A stretch of DNA of 64,000 bases, taken from assembly GCF_003672135.1 (NCBI RefSeq), contig NC_039517.1, positions 10,874,601-10,938,600 on the forward strand, read 5' to 3'. The notes beneath the pieces were generated by a model, which was not told where the DNA came from, ran no database searches, and saw only the letters and a program-made list of their open reading frames with translations. This document shows, piece by piece, positions 1-10,084 of the stretch. This DNA is from Ooceraea biroi (taxonomy: Eukaryota; Arthropoda; Insecta; Hymenoptera; Formicidae). Numbering within the stretch: position 1 is the stretch's first letter; each line of letters opens with the position of its first letter. The translations under genes were made by a program, and so were the position numbers.

Positions 1-434
1 GTCATCAATGTATCTAAAGCTTGCGAATTATAATGCCGTTTGAAATCCAATTCCAAATTTTCATTTTTTAATTGTATTTTTCCACATTATCTATTTTATT
101 TAAGTCATCAATGTATCTAGATCAAATATAACATGTTACTTTCGTAAGAAAAAAAAGAGAATTTCATTCATTTAACTACCTTCGTTTCATTCGCTTTTCT
201 CGACAGATCGTACAGGTCCTATCCCCTGGTAATAGGGATTCATTTCCCTTACCTAAAAGGGACCGACGAGTTGACCGTTTCGACTATGAGGGTAGATCGA
301 CCTTGGTCGTTGACCCAAACATCGAAGCGTATTGGTCAGCTCGAACTCGAGATTCTGCGGCTGAGTGCCAACGAACCTCGAGAGGAGTCTGGTTGCGCCC
401 TTCCTTGCGCTCACGGAGCTCTGAATGTAACACA
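1..434 (-). repeat. LTR-like fragment related to the solo LTR at 4575-6183
   Basis: Positions 218-270 resemble, in reverse complement, positions 4691-4742 near one edge of the solo LTR (shared blocks around TAATAGGGATTC and CCCTTACxTAAAAGGG). The block ends with AATGTAACA at 426-434, which on the minus strand reads TGTTACATT, like the TGTTACGTCC edge of that LTR. I infer a diverged, truncated LTR of the same family entering from the left. The short overlapping ORFs here have no recognisable product. Confidence 0.4.
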
Positions 435-955
435 TTGCTTCGGAAGGAAACTACTTTGAAGGCGACGTTGTTCATATCACTCCGGAATAGCTCTTTCTCA
501 TGATACAGGCAAAGGTCGGATACTTTTGGGACAGACTTCGTATTTTCATAATAATATATAAAGAAAAAAGATCACGCGCATGTTAAACGGAATGTAAGTT
601 CGCATTCGGTGCTGCATTTCTCAATGTGAAAATTATGGGCGCAGCACGGACACGCACCAAGTGGAGACTTTATCATCAGAGTGTCAGAAAATGGGTGTAA
701 CGAAATAGTTCCATTTTCGAAAATGGGCGTAAAGCGCTTCAATCAGTCTAGTAAAACGGTATCAAGTAAAACGGCGGCCTGGCCGCTCTCAGGTTCCTCT
801 TTGATAATATTGATATTGCTTATACACATAACATTGGTATATCTTATTCTCGAATAACATAAAGGTATTATATATAGTTTACCGGACGATTTGCAATATT
901 TGAACTGTGCTTGAATTGTTTTGTTTTTTTTAATTCGATCCTATAATTGTGCAAC
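435..955. other. No gene seen; 5' flank of a decayed hAT element
   Basis: Low-complexity and AT-rich sequence with no coding signal that I can support. The stretch probably belongs to the 5' untranslated part of the hAT element whose first coding block begins at 956. No clear terminal inverted repeat was found on this side. Confidence 0.4.
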
Positions 956-1260
956 ATGCCTCCTAAACGTCCATCTCGGGCTGAGTTCCGGAAGAGAAAG
1001 CGGGATAAAGAAAATGAGGATAAAAAAATGGCAAAAGTTTTGATTAATTGGACAAAAGCCGATCTCAATGTATCCCAAAATTACCCAAGCAACTCTCACA
1101 TAGATGATATAAAAACTAGGATATGTTCTATGCAATAGAAGAAATATGCCAAGAACCAGAACCTACCACATTACATTATAACCAAACGGATGAGACCGCA
1201 CTTTTAAATACAACTGATTTAGATTTAAACGAGACCATTTTGCAAGACGGGAAGTCTTGA
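956..1260 (+). pseudogene. hAT-type (ZMYM/DUF4371-like) transposase, N-terminal fragment
   Basis: An ATG at 956 opens with a Lys/Arg-rich start (MPPKRPSRAEFRKRKR), typical of the N-terminus of ZMYM/TTF-zinc-finger hAT transposases of animals. The frame stops at 1136-1138. After a one-base shift it is open again with an acidic stretch (DETALLNTTDLDLNETIL) to a TGA at 1258-1260. The remaining transposase-like sequence resumes near 2070, so about 800 bases of unrelated DNA separate the two parts. The family assignment depends mainly on the downstream block. Confidence 0.5.
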
Positions 1261-2069
1261 AATCCCCAAAGCTTTACCAAATAATACATTGTGGCGGACA
1301 CACCACTGTGAAGAGTGCAACGTCACGTCATTAGTGGCAACGTCACTCTCCCAAAAGTAAAAAAATTAGTTATCAGATGGCGATTGTGTTATAAAAATTC
1401 TCGCAGACAAAAAAAAGGCTGGTTGACTATAAAAGAAAATCTTTGAGGCCTAAGGGATCATTCCGGCGCGAGACGCCAAAGAGCGAAGAACCTCACGCAT
1501 CCTCGCTCAAAAGCGCTAGACGCTAAAAAGCGCCAGCCGCTAAGAAATCCTAATCGGCGTTAATCACCATCTCCGGAAGCAACTATCCTTGGTACCACGG
1601 CGAGCAAGGCTTCAGTTTCGTGAAGGAAGCGCCGTCCGACTGCACTCTCGGAGGCGCTAAACACTAGGAGGTTGTACCATCAGATCCCAACCGCGTACCT
1701 ATACCCAGAAAAGACCAACTCTTTCACTGGGTCAGGAAGAACGGACATCATCGCGACCAACCACACCGGAGCTAAAGAGGCAGGGAGTAATTCCGCCATT
1801 ACTATCGCCGGAAGTAATATCTCCCCGGCGAAGTTCAGAAACGCAGACAGACCAGCAACAGGAAGCCGTAACCTCTGCCACACGCAGCGACGGCGATCTG
1901 CGAAACACCAAGGACGACGCGCTCCACTCAAACCAAGAGACGAGGCGGAAGAAAACTGTTTAATAATGTTAACAATTCAAAATGTACAAAATGTTGTAAA
2001 AGCGTTTAATTAAAAAAATAAATAGAAAAATCATTGCGTTCGCTCCATTGCGATAAAAACTTAAGCGAG
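1261..2069. other. Unidentified GC-richer insertion inside the hAT remnant
   Basis: This segment is more GC-rich than its flanks and interrupts the hAT remnant. It holds a 100-codon open frame on the plus strand (1661-1963, ending TAA) without a proper ATG. The predicted product is rich in Pro, Ser, Thr, Gln and Arg and I do not recognise it. The run GCGAGACGCCAAAGAGCG and the repeated GCGCTAGACGCTAAAAAGCG pattern at 1470-1550 hint at a structured leader. It may be a fragment of an LTR element, but no terminal repeats are clear. Confidence 0.35.
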
Positions 2070-3916
2070 AGAAAAACACCTCAACATCTTCCTCTCTTGA
2101 AAGAAATAATTCCGAATCATGGTTCCCTCTTAATGATTTCATTCGAAGTTTTCTTGTAGAACAGGGTCCTGATCAAAGAAAAGATTCAAACTTTTTTCTT
2201 TCTGAAACTATTAATAACAGAAAATTTAGCAAGGAATGGTTTAAAAGAAAACTAGCCAATGGTCAATTTATAGAACGCACGTGGTTAATTTACAGTAAAA
2301 AAAAGAGGGCAATATTTTATTTTCCTTGCATTCTTTTTAATTCATCATGTTTGTCAAATTCCGCAATATCATTACTTGCTAATCCAGTATGAGGTTTTAA
2401 CGACTGGCGGCATTTAAGTCCTAGAATTCCTGATCACGAGAACTCACCTCTTCATCGTGAAAATTATATTAAATAGAAAACAATGGAAAAGGGGTTACTA
2501 TCTAAATTTTCAATTGATGCCTCCCTTCAAATGGCAATAATCAAGAAAAGAAAAAATGGCGACATGTTCATATTGATGTCATCATGTTGTATGCAGAGAG
2601 TCATTTAACTCTAAGAGAATCTAATGAAAAAATAGGTGAACCAGGTTCAGGAATATTTTTAAGTGTTGTTAATATGATAGCAAAATATAATCCAAAATTG
2701 AAGGCTGTTGTATTTTCCACTCATATTAATTCCATTATCATATATCGATACTCATAAAAAAGGAAATACATTTTATTTCTCTCCATTAATTCAAAACGAA
2801 TTAATTGAATTAATGGGGACTACAGTGAAAACACGAATTATTGAAGAAATAAAACTCGCCAAGTACTTTTCTATTCTATTTGATTGTACCCCGAATGTAT
2901 CGCATCAAGAACAAATGTCCCAAATTTTAAGATATGTAAAAGCTTTTAAAAAAAAGGTTAGCATAGAAGAACATTTTATAGATTTTATTCTCATGAAAAA
3001 ACAGGTGGTGGATTAGTCAACGAAAGTTTACAAAAGTTGAAAGCGGATGGATTAGACATTGCAAATATTCGAGAGCAAAGTTATGATAATGGAACTAATA
3101 TGAATAGAAAATACAACGACGTTTAAGCTAAAATTGAACAAATTAATAAATATGTTCGATTTATACCATGTGGTATGCAAATGAGGCTGCAAAAATGATA
3201 CAGGGATTGACCAAACAGATTCTAAACTTTAGATATGAAAATTTCGAGAAAATTTTTCATGAAGCTCAAAAAATTAGTGAAAAAGATAGGAATAGAAGGT
3301 GATTTTGTACAGTAAAGAAGACAAGCAAAACAACAGGATACATGTTACGATATAACATCCAAAGAGAATTTTAAAATTAAAATTTTTCAAGTTATAGACA
3401 CTTTTAATAATTCATTTCCAATGGAAATTCGAAAAGCTTAATGATATTGCTACAGATTTCAATTTCTTGTCTATTCATAGTTTAAAGAACATTACTATCG
3501 AAAATTTGAAAAACAAGCGGCAGATTTAGCATTTAATTACGAAAATGACTTAGATCGAACAGAATTGTTAAGTGAATTAAAAACTTTGAAATTTCAAGAG
3601 CATACACTTTTTGCTGACTCCGAATCTACAAGTTCTTTAGACTTACTTTAGGCACTTCATCAATTTTTATTAGACTTGTCCAAATGTCGATATAGCTTTA
3701 AGAATATTTTTAATGCTACCTGTTACCATAGCTTTATGCGAACGGAGTTTTAGTAAATTGAAACTTATCAAAACATATTTAAGATCCTCTACGGGACAGC
3801 ACAGATTGACAAATTTGGACATTTTGTCTATAGAGAACTCGATTGCAAGGCAACTTAATTATGAAAGTATTATTGACGAGTTTGCATCACATAAGGCTCG
3901 TAAAGTTACGTTGTGA
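2070..3916 (+). pseudogene. hAT transposase remnant (TTF zinc finger, DUF4371-like, C-terminal dimerisation)
   Basis: The conceptual product runs in order through a TTF-type zinc-finger region (2070-2390, with FSKEWFKRKL, an aromatic IFYFPCILF stretch), a DUF4371-like region (2708-3016, KYFSILFDCTPNVSHQEQMS, where the D is expected to be catalytic), and a C-terminal hAT dimerisation block (3713-3916, CERSFSKLKLIKTYLRSS, then RLTNLDILSIE). Several stops and frameshifts separate the blocks (for example near 2388, 2476, 3014 and 3124), so it is a dead copy. In ZMYM-like hAT elements this protein cuts and pastes the element. It continues the N-terminal piece at 956-1260. Confidence 0.7.
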
Positions 3917-4140
3917 AATAATTGATATTCTTTAATATTTATTGTTCCTTTTTGTTTTATGTTTAATGTTTCGTTTTGCACTAAAAAGTTTTTATTTAGT
4001 TTAAGGATATTTCATTATGGATATCGATTATCTATGTGCATGTTTCAATGTTCTTTTAAAAAAAAGATTACTTTAAAAAAAAGATTAGTTAACTTTTTTA
4101 TTATAATTATAATAAATATATGATAAAAAATAATAATAAT
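3917..4140. other. AT-rich 3' flank of the hAT remnant
   Basis: AT-rich sequence with poly-A and poly-T runs between the hAT stop codon and the edge of the Penelope-like element. I see no gene. If the hAT 3' end is really at 8734, this is the part of its 3' untranslated region that lies before the inserted Penelope-like element. Confidence 0.4.
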
Positions 4141-4243
4141 AAATAAATACGTTATTCGACCATTAATTGGCAGCTCACTTTATTCAATTGCACATTATCA
4201 GCGGAAACTATTAAATTTTGAGATCAAAGACCTTAATTGTTAT

Positions 4244-4574
4244 TTGGACAATTTAAAGAGAGCACTTGTTAATGTTGAGGAGCGTCTTTTTATGGGAATT
4301 TTACCTAACAATATGATTGTTGATTTTATGCGAAGTAATTACAACAGATTCTATAAACATAGTGTTGAGGTTAAAAACAGATTGATAGACAAATTTAACT
4401 TAAACAAATTTAGACAGTGTCTTTTACCTGTGACTTTATTCGGTAATGATAATAGTAAATGGATTGTCAATGTTAGTGGGAAGCAAGTTCCAAAGGATGT
4501 TCTCAATATATTAAGTTTAGGGGAAACATTTGATTTGCCGATCAATAGCACGCAAAAAACAGACCGGATGATCT
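4244..4574 (+). pseudogene. Penelope-like polyprotein, N-terminal part
   Basis: A 110-codon frame with typical PLE N-terminal character: a helical, charged stretch with VEERLFMGILPNN and a later LLPVTLFGNDNSKW motif. It runs without a stop to the LTR insertion at 4575; the codons printed beyond that point belong to the LTR. The frame may begin slightly upstream of the ATG at 4244, because the sequence is open from about 4230. Skipping the LTR and one copy of the ATCT duplication would continue the same frame into 6188 and beyond, so this was a single ORF before the insertion. Confidence 0.75.
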
Positions 4575-4953
4575 TGTTACGTCCAAACCATGTATCTCTC
4601 ACGCATGAACGCGAGTCGAGCCGACGGAGTTAACTAGAACAAGGTCAACGGCCGAAGCCACTCTTACACTTGTTCCAATAAAAGTCTGCTCGTTGGCCCT
4701 TTTTATGTAAGGGAATCGAATCCCTATTACATGGGATAGGGCCTCGTGCGATAAATTGAGGGAGGAAAGGAGTAAATAAATTAGGCTTGAATTAACATGA
4801 AAAATTAAAAATGACTTTATTCATTCAAACAGTCGAATGATGATTTGATAAATGAAAATTAAACTCTAAACTCTCGGAATTTATACATAATTGTAACTAA
4901 TTGTAATACAAATTTAACTATAAAAATTGATACTAAAATTAATGGTCAGTCGA

Positions 4954-5298
4954 CTAGGACTCTTCGGGGCCCGCTGTGTTGTTTACAGGTGGGGAAAGGG
5001 TTGATGGTGCATCAGAAGAAAAAGGTGGAAGATGTGAAAAGAGTGGAAAATCGGTAGGGGATAAATTCTGACTGGGATGGTCAGCAAAGGCTTTAATATT
5101 CTCTAACGGGATAGGAGAAGGAGACCGCGAAATATTATGTGCGGGGGAGTGTTGAGATAATTCATCCAACGGGATAGGTGAATAAAACGGAGATGAAGGT
5201 GGAGGGAATATGTCGGAATCCGTCAAGAAGGCCTCTATTTCTTGCAAGAAATCTTCGACCTCCTCATCTAAGGTCACTTCTAGTGTTAATTGCGGCAT
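4954..5298 (-). CDS. LTR-encoded acidic, Pro/Ser-rich 114-aa ORF
   Basis: From an ATG at 5298 (minus strand) the frame codes for 114 residues. Residues 1-30 are strongly acidic and amphipathic (LDEEVEDFLQEIEAFLTDSD), and the rest is Pro/Ser-rich with repeated SPxPxE-like pieces (FYSPIPLDEL, SPSPIPLENI). This composition recalls transcription activation domains, but I recognise no family. The open frame extends upstream to about 5460 without another ATG; that part is hydrophobic and may be an intron, since CAGCA/GTAAGTG (donor) near 5463 and CATCTAG (acceptor) near 5340 bracket it. An ORF inside a solo LTR is unusual. It could be chance or a host-captured accessory gene. Confidence 0.4.
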   Translation of the reverse strand: MPQLTLEVTLDEEVEDFLQEIEAFLTDSDIFPPPSSPFYSPIPLDELSQHSPAHNISRSPSPIPLENIKAFADHPSQNLSPTDFPLFSHLPPFSSDAPSTLSPPVNNTAGPEES

Positions 5299-5646
5299 TG
5301 ATAGGCGATGGAGCGGAATATTAATTTCGCAGGGTGGCACTAGATGAGTCAAAGAGTGGCAATGTGTAATTAAAAGGAAAAACAAAGGAAGAGACACAAA
5401 TAAAAACAATGTCAACCAGTCGCAAAACGAAGGAAACCAATAATATAAATAAAAAAACACTTACTGCTGAATTTACTGCTGAGTTTGACACCAAGAAATG
5501 AATTAGCAGTGCTCGGAAGCTGCTCCAATTCGGGGTGCAACAGGAGTGGTAGTAAGCTGAATCGCACTGACTCGAATTGTTTAACTATGAAGGAGATGCT
5601 GATGTATAATCAACGAAATTGCGACTTGCGACTAGCACGTCCGGGA

Positions 5647-5701
5647 CGATTAGACTGAAGAATAACGAATGCCCCAGGGCGGTTTCTCTGCCTTTTTTAT
5701 A
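5647..5701 (-). promoter_or_regulatory. Probable LTR core promoter
   Basis: On the minus strand TATAAAAAAGG (5701-5691) is followed about 45 bases later by the initiator-like TTCAGTC (around 5656). It lies upstream of the splice-donor-like site and the 114-aa ORF, which fits a U3/R boundary. The spacing is a little longer than the usual 25-30 bases. Confidence 0.45.
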
Positions 5702-6187
5702 AGATGTGGAAAATTCGTGTACGAGGGGATTCTTCTAGACATTCGATGAGGAAAAACGCCCAAAGTTAGGTAACGGGAACGACACGTATAGCTGAAATCG
5801 AAGGGCCACCTTTGGACCTTGATAAGTGGCCGAGAGCGTGATCATGGTCATGGTGACGAAATGCACGTGTTCACGGCCAAGATAACCCAACATTCGTGGT
5901 GATAAGGTAGACGATGCGCTAACGTTCAGGGTTGCTGCAAGAAATGTTTGTTTAATGATCACGCGACGAGCACATGTACTGCGTGCCTTACGGTTCCTGT
6001 AAGGTTCCCGCTTGATATCGTGTGTCGGAAAAAAATAAAATTCAATTAAAATTGTGCAATAACCGTGAGCGTCTTGGCTCAATAATGCGTGAGTGATAAG
6101 TAACACGCGGTAATTACTAAACGAATGTAACTCTATTATCTATTTCTTACGAAAGCAAGGGACCGTGGAGTCTGGACGTAACAATCT

Positions 6188-8040
6188 CAACTCTTGAGAT
6201 TATTAAGAATTTTGAGTTTAAGTGTTGGAAATTACCAGACGATTTGCTTAATGAGACGAGATCGGCCATTTCTAACACATTACAGAAGTTTTTAGATAAG
6301 AGACAACACGTTAATTATATCGATAGACATGTTAGCAATGCGTTTAATTGTTGTAAAAAATTTTTTAGAGACAATGATCTAATGGTAACCAGGGCGGACA
6401 AGGGCCACGCAACGGTGATTTTGAACAAGTCTGACTATTACGAAAAGATGTCTTTATTACTTGATGATACTACTACTTACAAGAAGCTCAAGACAGATCC
6501 TACAAAAAGAATAAATTAAATGCAATGATTAAAGTATGGCGTGATGGAGGAATTATAGACGACATTACATATAAATATTTGCTTAACACTAATGGTAACT
6601 TGCCAAGGTGTTACGGATTACCAAAAATCCACAAACCTGGTTGCCCTGTGAGAATTATTGTCTCAACTAATGACAGTCCATTGTACAACATTGCTAGTTA
6701 TCTAAATGGGATTTTAAAGGATTGTATTCCGAAACTAGGCTCTTTTGTGAAGGACAGTTGGTCGTTTGTTAGAAATATACAAAACGTAACTATTGGTCCT
6801 GACGAGGTATTGGTGTCATTTGATGCAACATCACTGTTTACTAATATTCCAAAAGAATTAGTCATGAAAGGGATTGAAAAGAGGTGGCCATTGATTTGTG
6901 GTGGTACAAAACTTAACTTACAACAATTTCTGTATGCAATTGATTTTGTACTTTGCTCGACTAGTTTTGTATTTGACAAACAAATTTACGAACACATTTT
7001 TGGGAGTCCTATGGGCTCACCATTATCGCCGATATTAGCTGACATAGTCTTAGAGGATTTAGAATTACAATGTTTTAGTGATCTTGACTTTGTTATACCT
7101 TTATATTATCGGTATGTAGATGATATAATTATGATAATACCGAAAGATAAATTGATGACTACTCTTGACATTTTTAATGATTATCATCCGAGGTTATGTT
7201 TTATACACGAGATAGAGAAGGATGGCTCTATTACTTTTTTGGACACTAGGCTGATTAATGATAATGGAACGATAATAACAAATTGGTTTCGGAAACTCAC
7301 ATCGTCCGGTAGATATATTAATTATTTCTCTAATCATCCATTTAAATACAAAATTAGTGTTATTAATGGGTTGGTGGATAGAGCCATCTTGTTGTCGGAT
7401 GTCAGGTTTCATGACTCGAACATTATCATTATTAATGATATTCTTTCCAACAATGGCTATCCGAACAAGATTATTAATAAATTTGTAAGTAAAAGATTAC
7501 AACACATACAACGTATGAGTAGCAATCATCATATAAACAAGATCACTGATAGGAAAGATTTTATAACATTACCTTATATAAGGAATTTAAGCGAAAACAT
7601 TAAAAGAATTTTAAGAGGTGTTGGGTTCAGAGTGTTATATACTATTCTTAAAAAACTTGACCGAATTATTAAAAGAGGAAAGGATTTATTGCCGAACAAT
7701 AAGCAGACGAATGTTGTTTATAGATTAAATTGTTTACATTGTGATGCGTGCTATGTCGGTCAAACCAAAAGACATGTAGAGACAAGAGTGAAGGAGCACA
7801 AGTCTGATGTTAGGAGGATTGTTGGTAACCATTCGGTTGTCAGTAAACATCGGTTGATCGGTTGACATTCAATCATGATTTTGATTGGGCTGACCCTGAC
7901 GTTTTGCATCGTAATGAACTTACCCGAAGAAGAGAGATAGCGGAGACGTTCTTTATTAAAAAACAAGATAATTCCGTTAACCTACAAAAGGACACTGACA
8001 ATCTTCCTGGTGTTTACGATACGATTATTAGGCGTGCTTG
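6188..8040 (+). pseudogene. Penelope-like reverse transcriptase plus GIY-YIG endonuclease
   Basis: The frame resumes after the LTR at 6188 and runs to a shift near 6519. The main block (6525-7865, 446 codons) carries PLE reverse-transcriptase landmarks: CYGLPKIHKPG (about residue 30), VSFDATSLFTNIP with the catalytic Asp (about 100), GSPMGSPLSPILAD (about 160-173), and YRYVDD (195-200). A C-terminal GIY-YIG nuclease follows (VVYRLNC..CDACYVGQTKRHVETRVKEHK, about residues 395-425). A second frameshift near 7863 ends this block, and the last 55 codons (FNHDFDWADPD to IIRRA, stop at 8040) lie in another frame. In active PLEs the nuclease nicks DNA and the RT copies the RNA in place. All RT catalytic residues remain, but two frameshifts and the LTR make this copy dead. 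Confidence 0.85.
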
Positions 8041-8316
8041 AAAAATATGTTTTTCGTCTACGTATATGTCAGTCTTACTTAGAATGTGGTCTTGCGAAGA
8101 CCAAAGATAATTATTTCTTGGAAATTGCTACTCAGTGTTTCTGTAATGACTCAATTTATAATTTATGCGGTTTTATTTTTGATGTGCGAGCATGTAAGTA
8201 GAGAATTTTATTGTAATTTGATTCATTTTACTGATTATTTACTGATTTCATTGTTTTGTATTGTAGTTTGAAATTAACGACTTTTGCGTTCACAATGTGT
8301 CCGTGTTTCAAAATTG

Positions 8317-8380
8317 CTGATGAAGTTATTGATGTAATATATATTGTTTAAAAAGGACCAGAAACCTTGGTCGAAACGTC
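8317..8380 (+). ncRNA. Degenerate hammerhead-ribozyme-like motif of a Penelope-like element
   Basis: A hairpin GACCA...TGGTC (8356-8360 with 8368-8372) is followed directly by GAAAC and GTC (8373-8380). This is the order of stem II, the GAAA box and the cleavage triplet in hammerhead ribozymes, which are known from PLE pseudo-LTRs. A CTGATGA box occurs at 8317-8323, but about 30 bases too far from stem II for a canonical fold. It is probably a decayed or minimal version. A similar minus-strand motif lies near 56865-56905. Confidence 0.35.
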
Positions 8381-8437
8381 ACATGTGCAATTGAATAAAA
8401 TGAGCTGCCAATTAACGGTCGAATAACGTATTTATTT

Positions 8438-8684
8438 GTTATAATTAACATTGGCGAAGAAAATTCTAATATTATTAATAATAATAATGTTTAATATGTA
8501 ATAATAAATGTAGTAATAAATGATAGTAAATAAAAAGAAATATAATTTTTAAATAATAAAAAAGTAAAATAAAACAAAATAAATAAAATAAAAAATAAAA
8601 AAATAAAAATATATTTATTTGTAGTCAATAAATGTCCTTTTTAGTTAAAAAGTTAAAGTTTTTATTATAGATATTTGGGAGGAA
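8438..8684. other. AT-rich low-complexity stretch, no gene
   Basis: Simple A/T sequence with many AATAA and AAATA words. It contains no coding or structural signal and is probably the remainder of the hAT 3' untranslated region. Confidence 0.5.
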
Positions 8685-8734
8685 GGGCGCAAAATGTTGA
8701 ACTCCGGGCGCAACGCAGGCTAGTTACGGTACTG
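8685..8734 (+). mobile_element. Candidate 3' end of the hAT element
   Basis: The minus strand from 8734 reads CAGTACCGTAACTAGCCTGC, followed by TTGCGCCCGG and TTTTGCGCCC. CAGTRCCGTAACTAG starts and GGCGC-rich subterminal blocks are what I would expect of ZMYM-like hAT elements. If right, the hAT spans from upstream of 956 to 8734 and the Penelope-like element sits inside it. I did not find the matching 5' end, so this is tentative. Confidence 0.4.
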
Positions 8735-8757
8735 TGCATATATCTAAATTAAACTGT

Positions 8758-9163
8758 GTTCAAACTTATTTTATGTATTCGCGTCTATAGAATCATGTAA
8801 TTTTGTCTTTAATCGTGCGTTCAACTATACCGGGAATCAGCGTTTAGATGTTATGTTTTCGCGTGTATCTATCCCGCAACGAGGTATTGTGTTTGCGCTA
8901 TTCCATGAGCGGTGACTCAACCCGCGACCAATATTACTGCGTCTCACCGCGCGAACCCCGCGGAAACCCCGACGAAATCAGCTGAGCGACAACACGAAAG
9001 GACAGTCGTCTCGAATCTCTCGAAAAGCAAACACAATACCTCGTTGCGGGATAGATACGCGCGAAAACATAATCTAAACGCTGGTTCCCGGTATAGGTGA
9101 ACGCACGATTAAAGACAAAATTACATGATCCTAAAGACGCGAATACATAAAATAAGTTTGAAC
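8758..9163. mobile_element. MITE with about 140-bp terminal inverted repeats
   Basis: The arms 8758-8899 and 9023-9163 are near-exact reverse complements (ends GTTCAAACTT...AAGTTTGAAC). The flanks carry the direct repeat AAACTGT (8751-8757 and 9164-9170), which fits a 7-8-bp target duplication of the hAT or P type. The centre is GC-richer and encodes nothing that I recognise. Confidence 0.85.
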
Positions 9164-9170
9164 AAACTGT

Positions 9171-9493
9171 AAAAAAAAGAACATAATGAAATGAAGGCGA
9201 TATTTTATAAACGAATCTAAATGTTTTTAAGTGTCAAGATACACGAAAATGTCAGTTTCAAAATATTCATAAAATGACATTCGTATGTTGAATATTTATC
9301 TAATAAATTGCTTTGAGTGGCGAAAAAAGCTGTCATTTTATTTTAATGTATGAAATTTACACGCGCATGCAATTCTAAAATTGAAAATTATTTACATAGG
9401 AAATATTGAGTTAAAGTGAATCAACAGAAATTGTGTTGATGTGCTACGTAAGGCACGTTTTACATCTTATATAATTGGAAACAAATAACTTGC
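9171..9493. other. Probable BBS4 intron sequence, no separate gene seen
   Basis: AT-rich DNA on the 3' side of the last visible BBS4 exon (minus strand). No further BBS4 exon is recognisable here. If the GC-type donor at 9493 is used, this and everything to its left would be intron. Confidence 0.4.
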
Positions 9494-10084
9494 CAAGACC
9501 GTAATATATTTCCCAATCTGGTAAAACGGATATCTTTTCGGCTTCCGTATATGCGTCTATTGCACGCTTATGACTGCCTATTATTAATCTGAACAGAACA
9601 AAATTATTATTTATCGTACATACATATTAAACTGCGGATACAAATAGTTCCTGATCAATATTACTTACAAGGACTTCGCAATTTGCTTAACATTATCAAC
9701 GTTCGCCGAATTTACATTGTACGCGGTCTGAAAACAATCCAATGAATCTTGAATTTTGCCCTCCTTTCTGAAGATTAAACCCTATAAGAAAGAAAACAAT
9801 TATATGTATCGCAATACAACTGCATAATAAGAGAAATGCTTAATACTTATTGCAAATAAGTTTGTTAAAATATTTGCAATTTAACATGGAATAGTAACGA
9901 GTGTGTACACGCTAATTTTTATTTGTTATATACATTTATCTCACCTTCAGATAATTAGCATATTCGTGACTATTGGATTTCATCAATTCTTGCTCAATAA
10001 GTAATTTGCAAGCGCTGTACTCGTGTCTCACATAATGCCGATGCAGTAACCAATTGTGGCTCTCTATAGCTGCTATATTCGGAG
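9494..10084 (-). CDS. BBS4: Bardet-Biedl syndrome 4 protein homologue, N-terminal exons (partial)
   Basis: Three minus-strand exons join in frame: 10084-9945, 9781-9669 and 9588-9494, with AG/GT junctions between them. The product begins with a region matching the BBS4 N-terminus (ESHNWLLHRHYVRHEYSACK, then the TPR-like LIFRKEGKIQDSLDCF). It continues through KQIAKSLLIIGSHKRAIDAY and EAEKISVLPDWEIYYGLG. BBS4 is a tetratricopeptide-repeat subunit of the BBSome, which moves membrane proteins in cilia; in insects cilia occur mainly in sensory neurons and sperm. The third exon appears to end at a rare GC donor (TTG/GCAAGT); otherwise it reads into a stop at 9436-9440. The remaining TPRs and the start-codon exon are not in view. 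Either they lie beyond a long, transposon-filled intron or the gene is truncated. Confidence 0.75.

Larger units (their letters stand above)
4575..6183 (-). mobile_element. Solo LTR (1609 bp) with 4-bp target duplication ATCT
   Basis: The ends are TGTTACGTCCA and TGGACGTAACA, the usual TG...CA ends with a short inverted repeat. Both sides are flanked by ATCT (4571-4574 and 6184-6187), the size expected for Ty3/Gypsy or Pao insertions. The insertion splits a Penelope-like reading frame cleanly. The likely direction is minus, because a TATA box, an initiator-like motif and a splice-donor-like site line up on that strand. No internal retroelement domain is present, so recombination between two LTRs probably left this copy. 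Confidence 0.85.
4141..8437 (+). mobile_element. Penelope-like retroelement with inverted terminal copy
   Basis: The outer 54 bases (4141-4194) are nearly the exact reverse complement of 8384-8437, so the element is bounded by an inverted terminal copy, as is common for Penelope-like elements (PLEs), which carry rearranged pseudo-LTRs. Between them lies one coding region with a PLE reverse transcriptase and a GIY-YIG nuclease domain, in the order known for this class. The element is broken by a solo LTR (4575-6183) and by two frameshifts. It seems to sit in the 3' part of the decayed hAT element. Confidence 0.85.

Noticed and set aside
8010..8271. Short ORFs after the Penelope-like frame
   Set aside because: They are in other frames over the end of the coding region and its 3' untranslated part; the true C-terminus ends at 8040.
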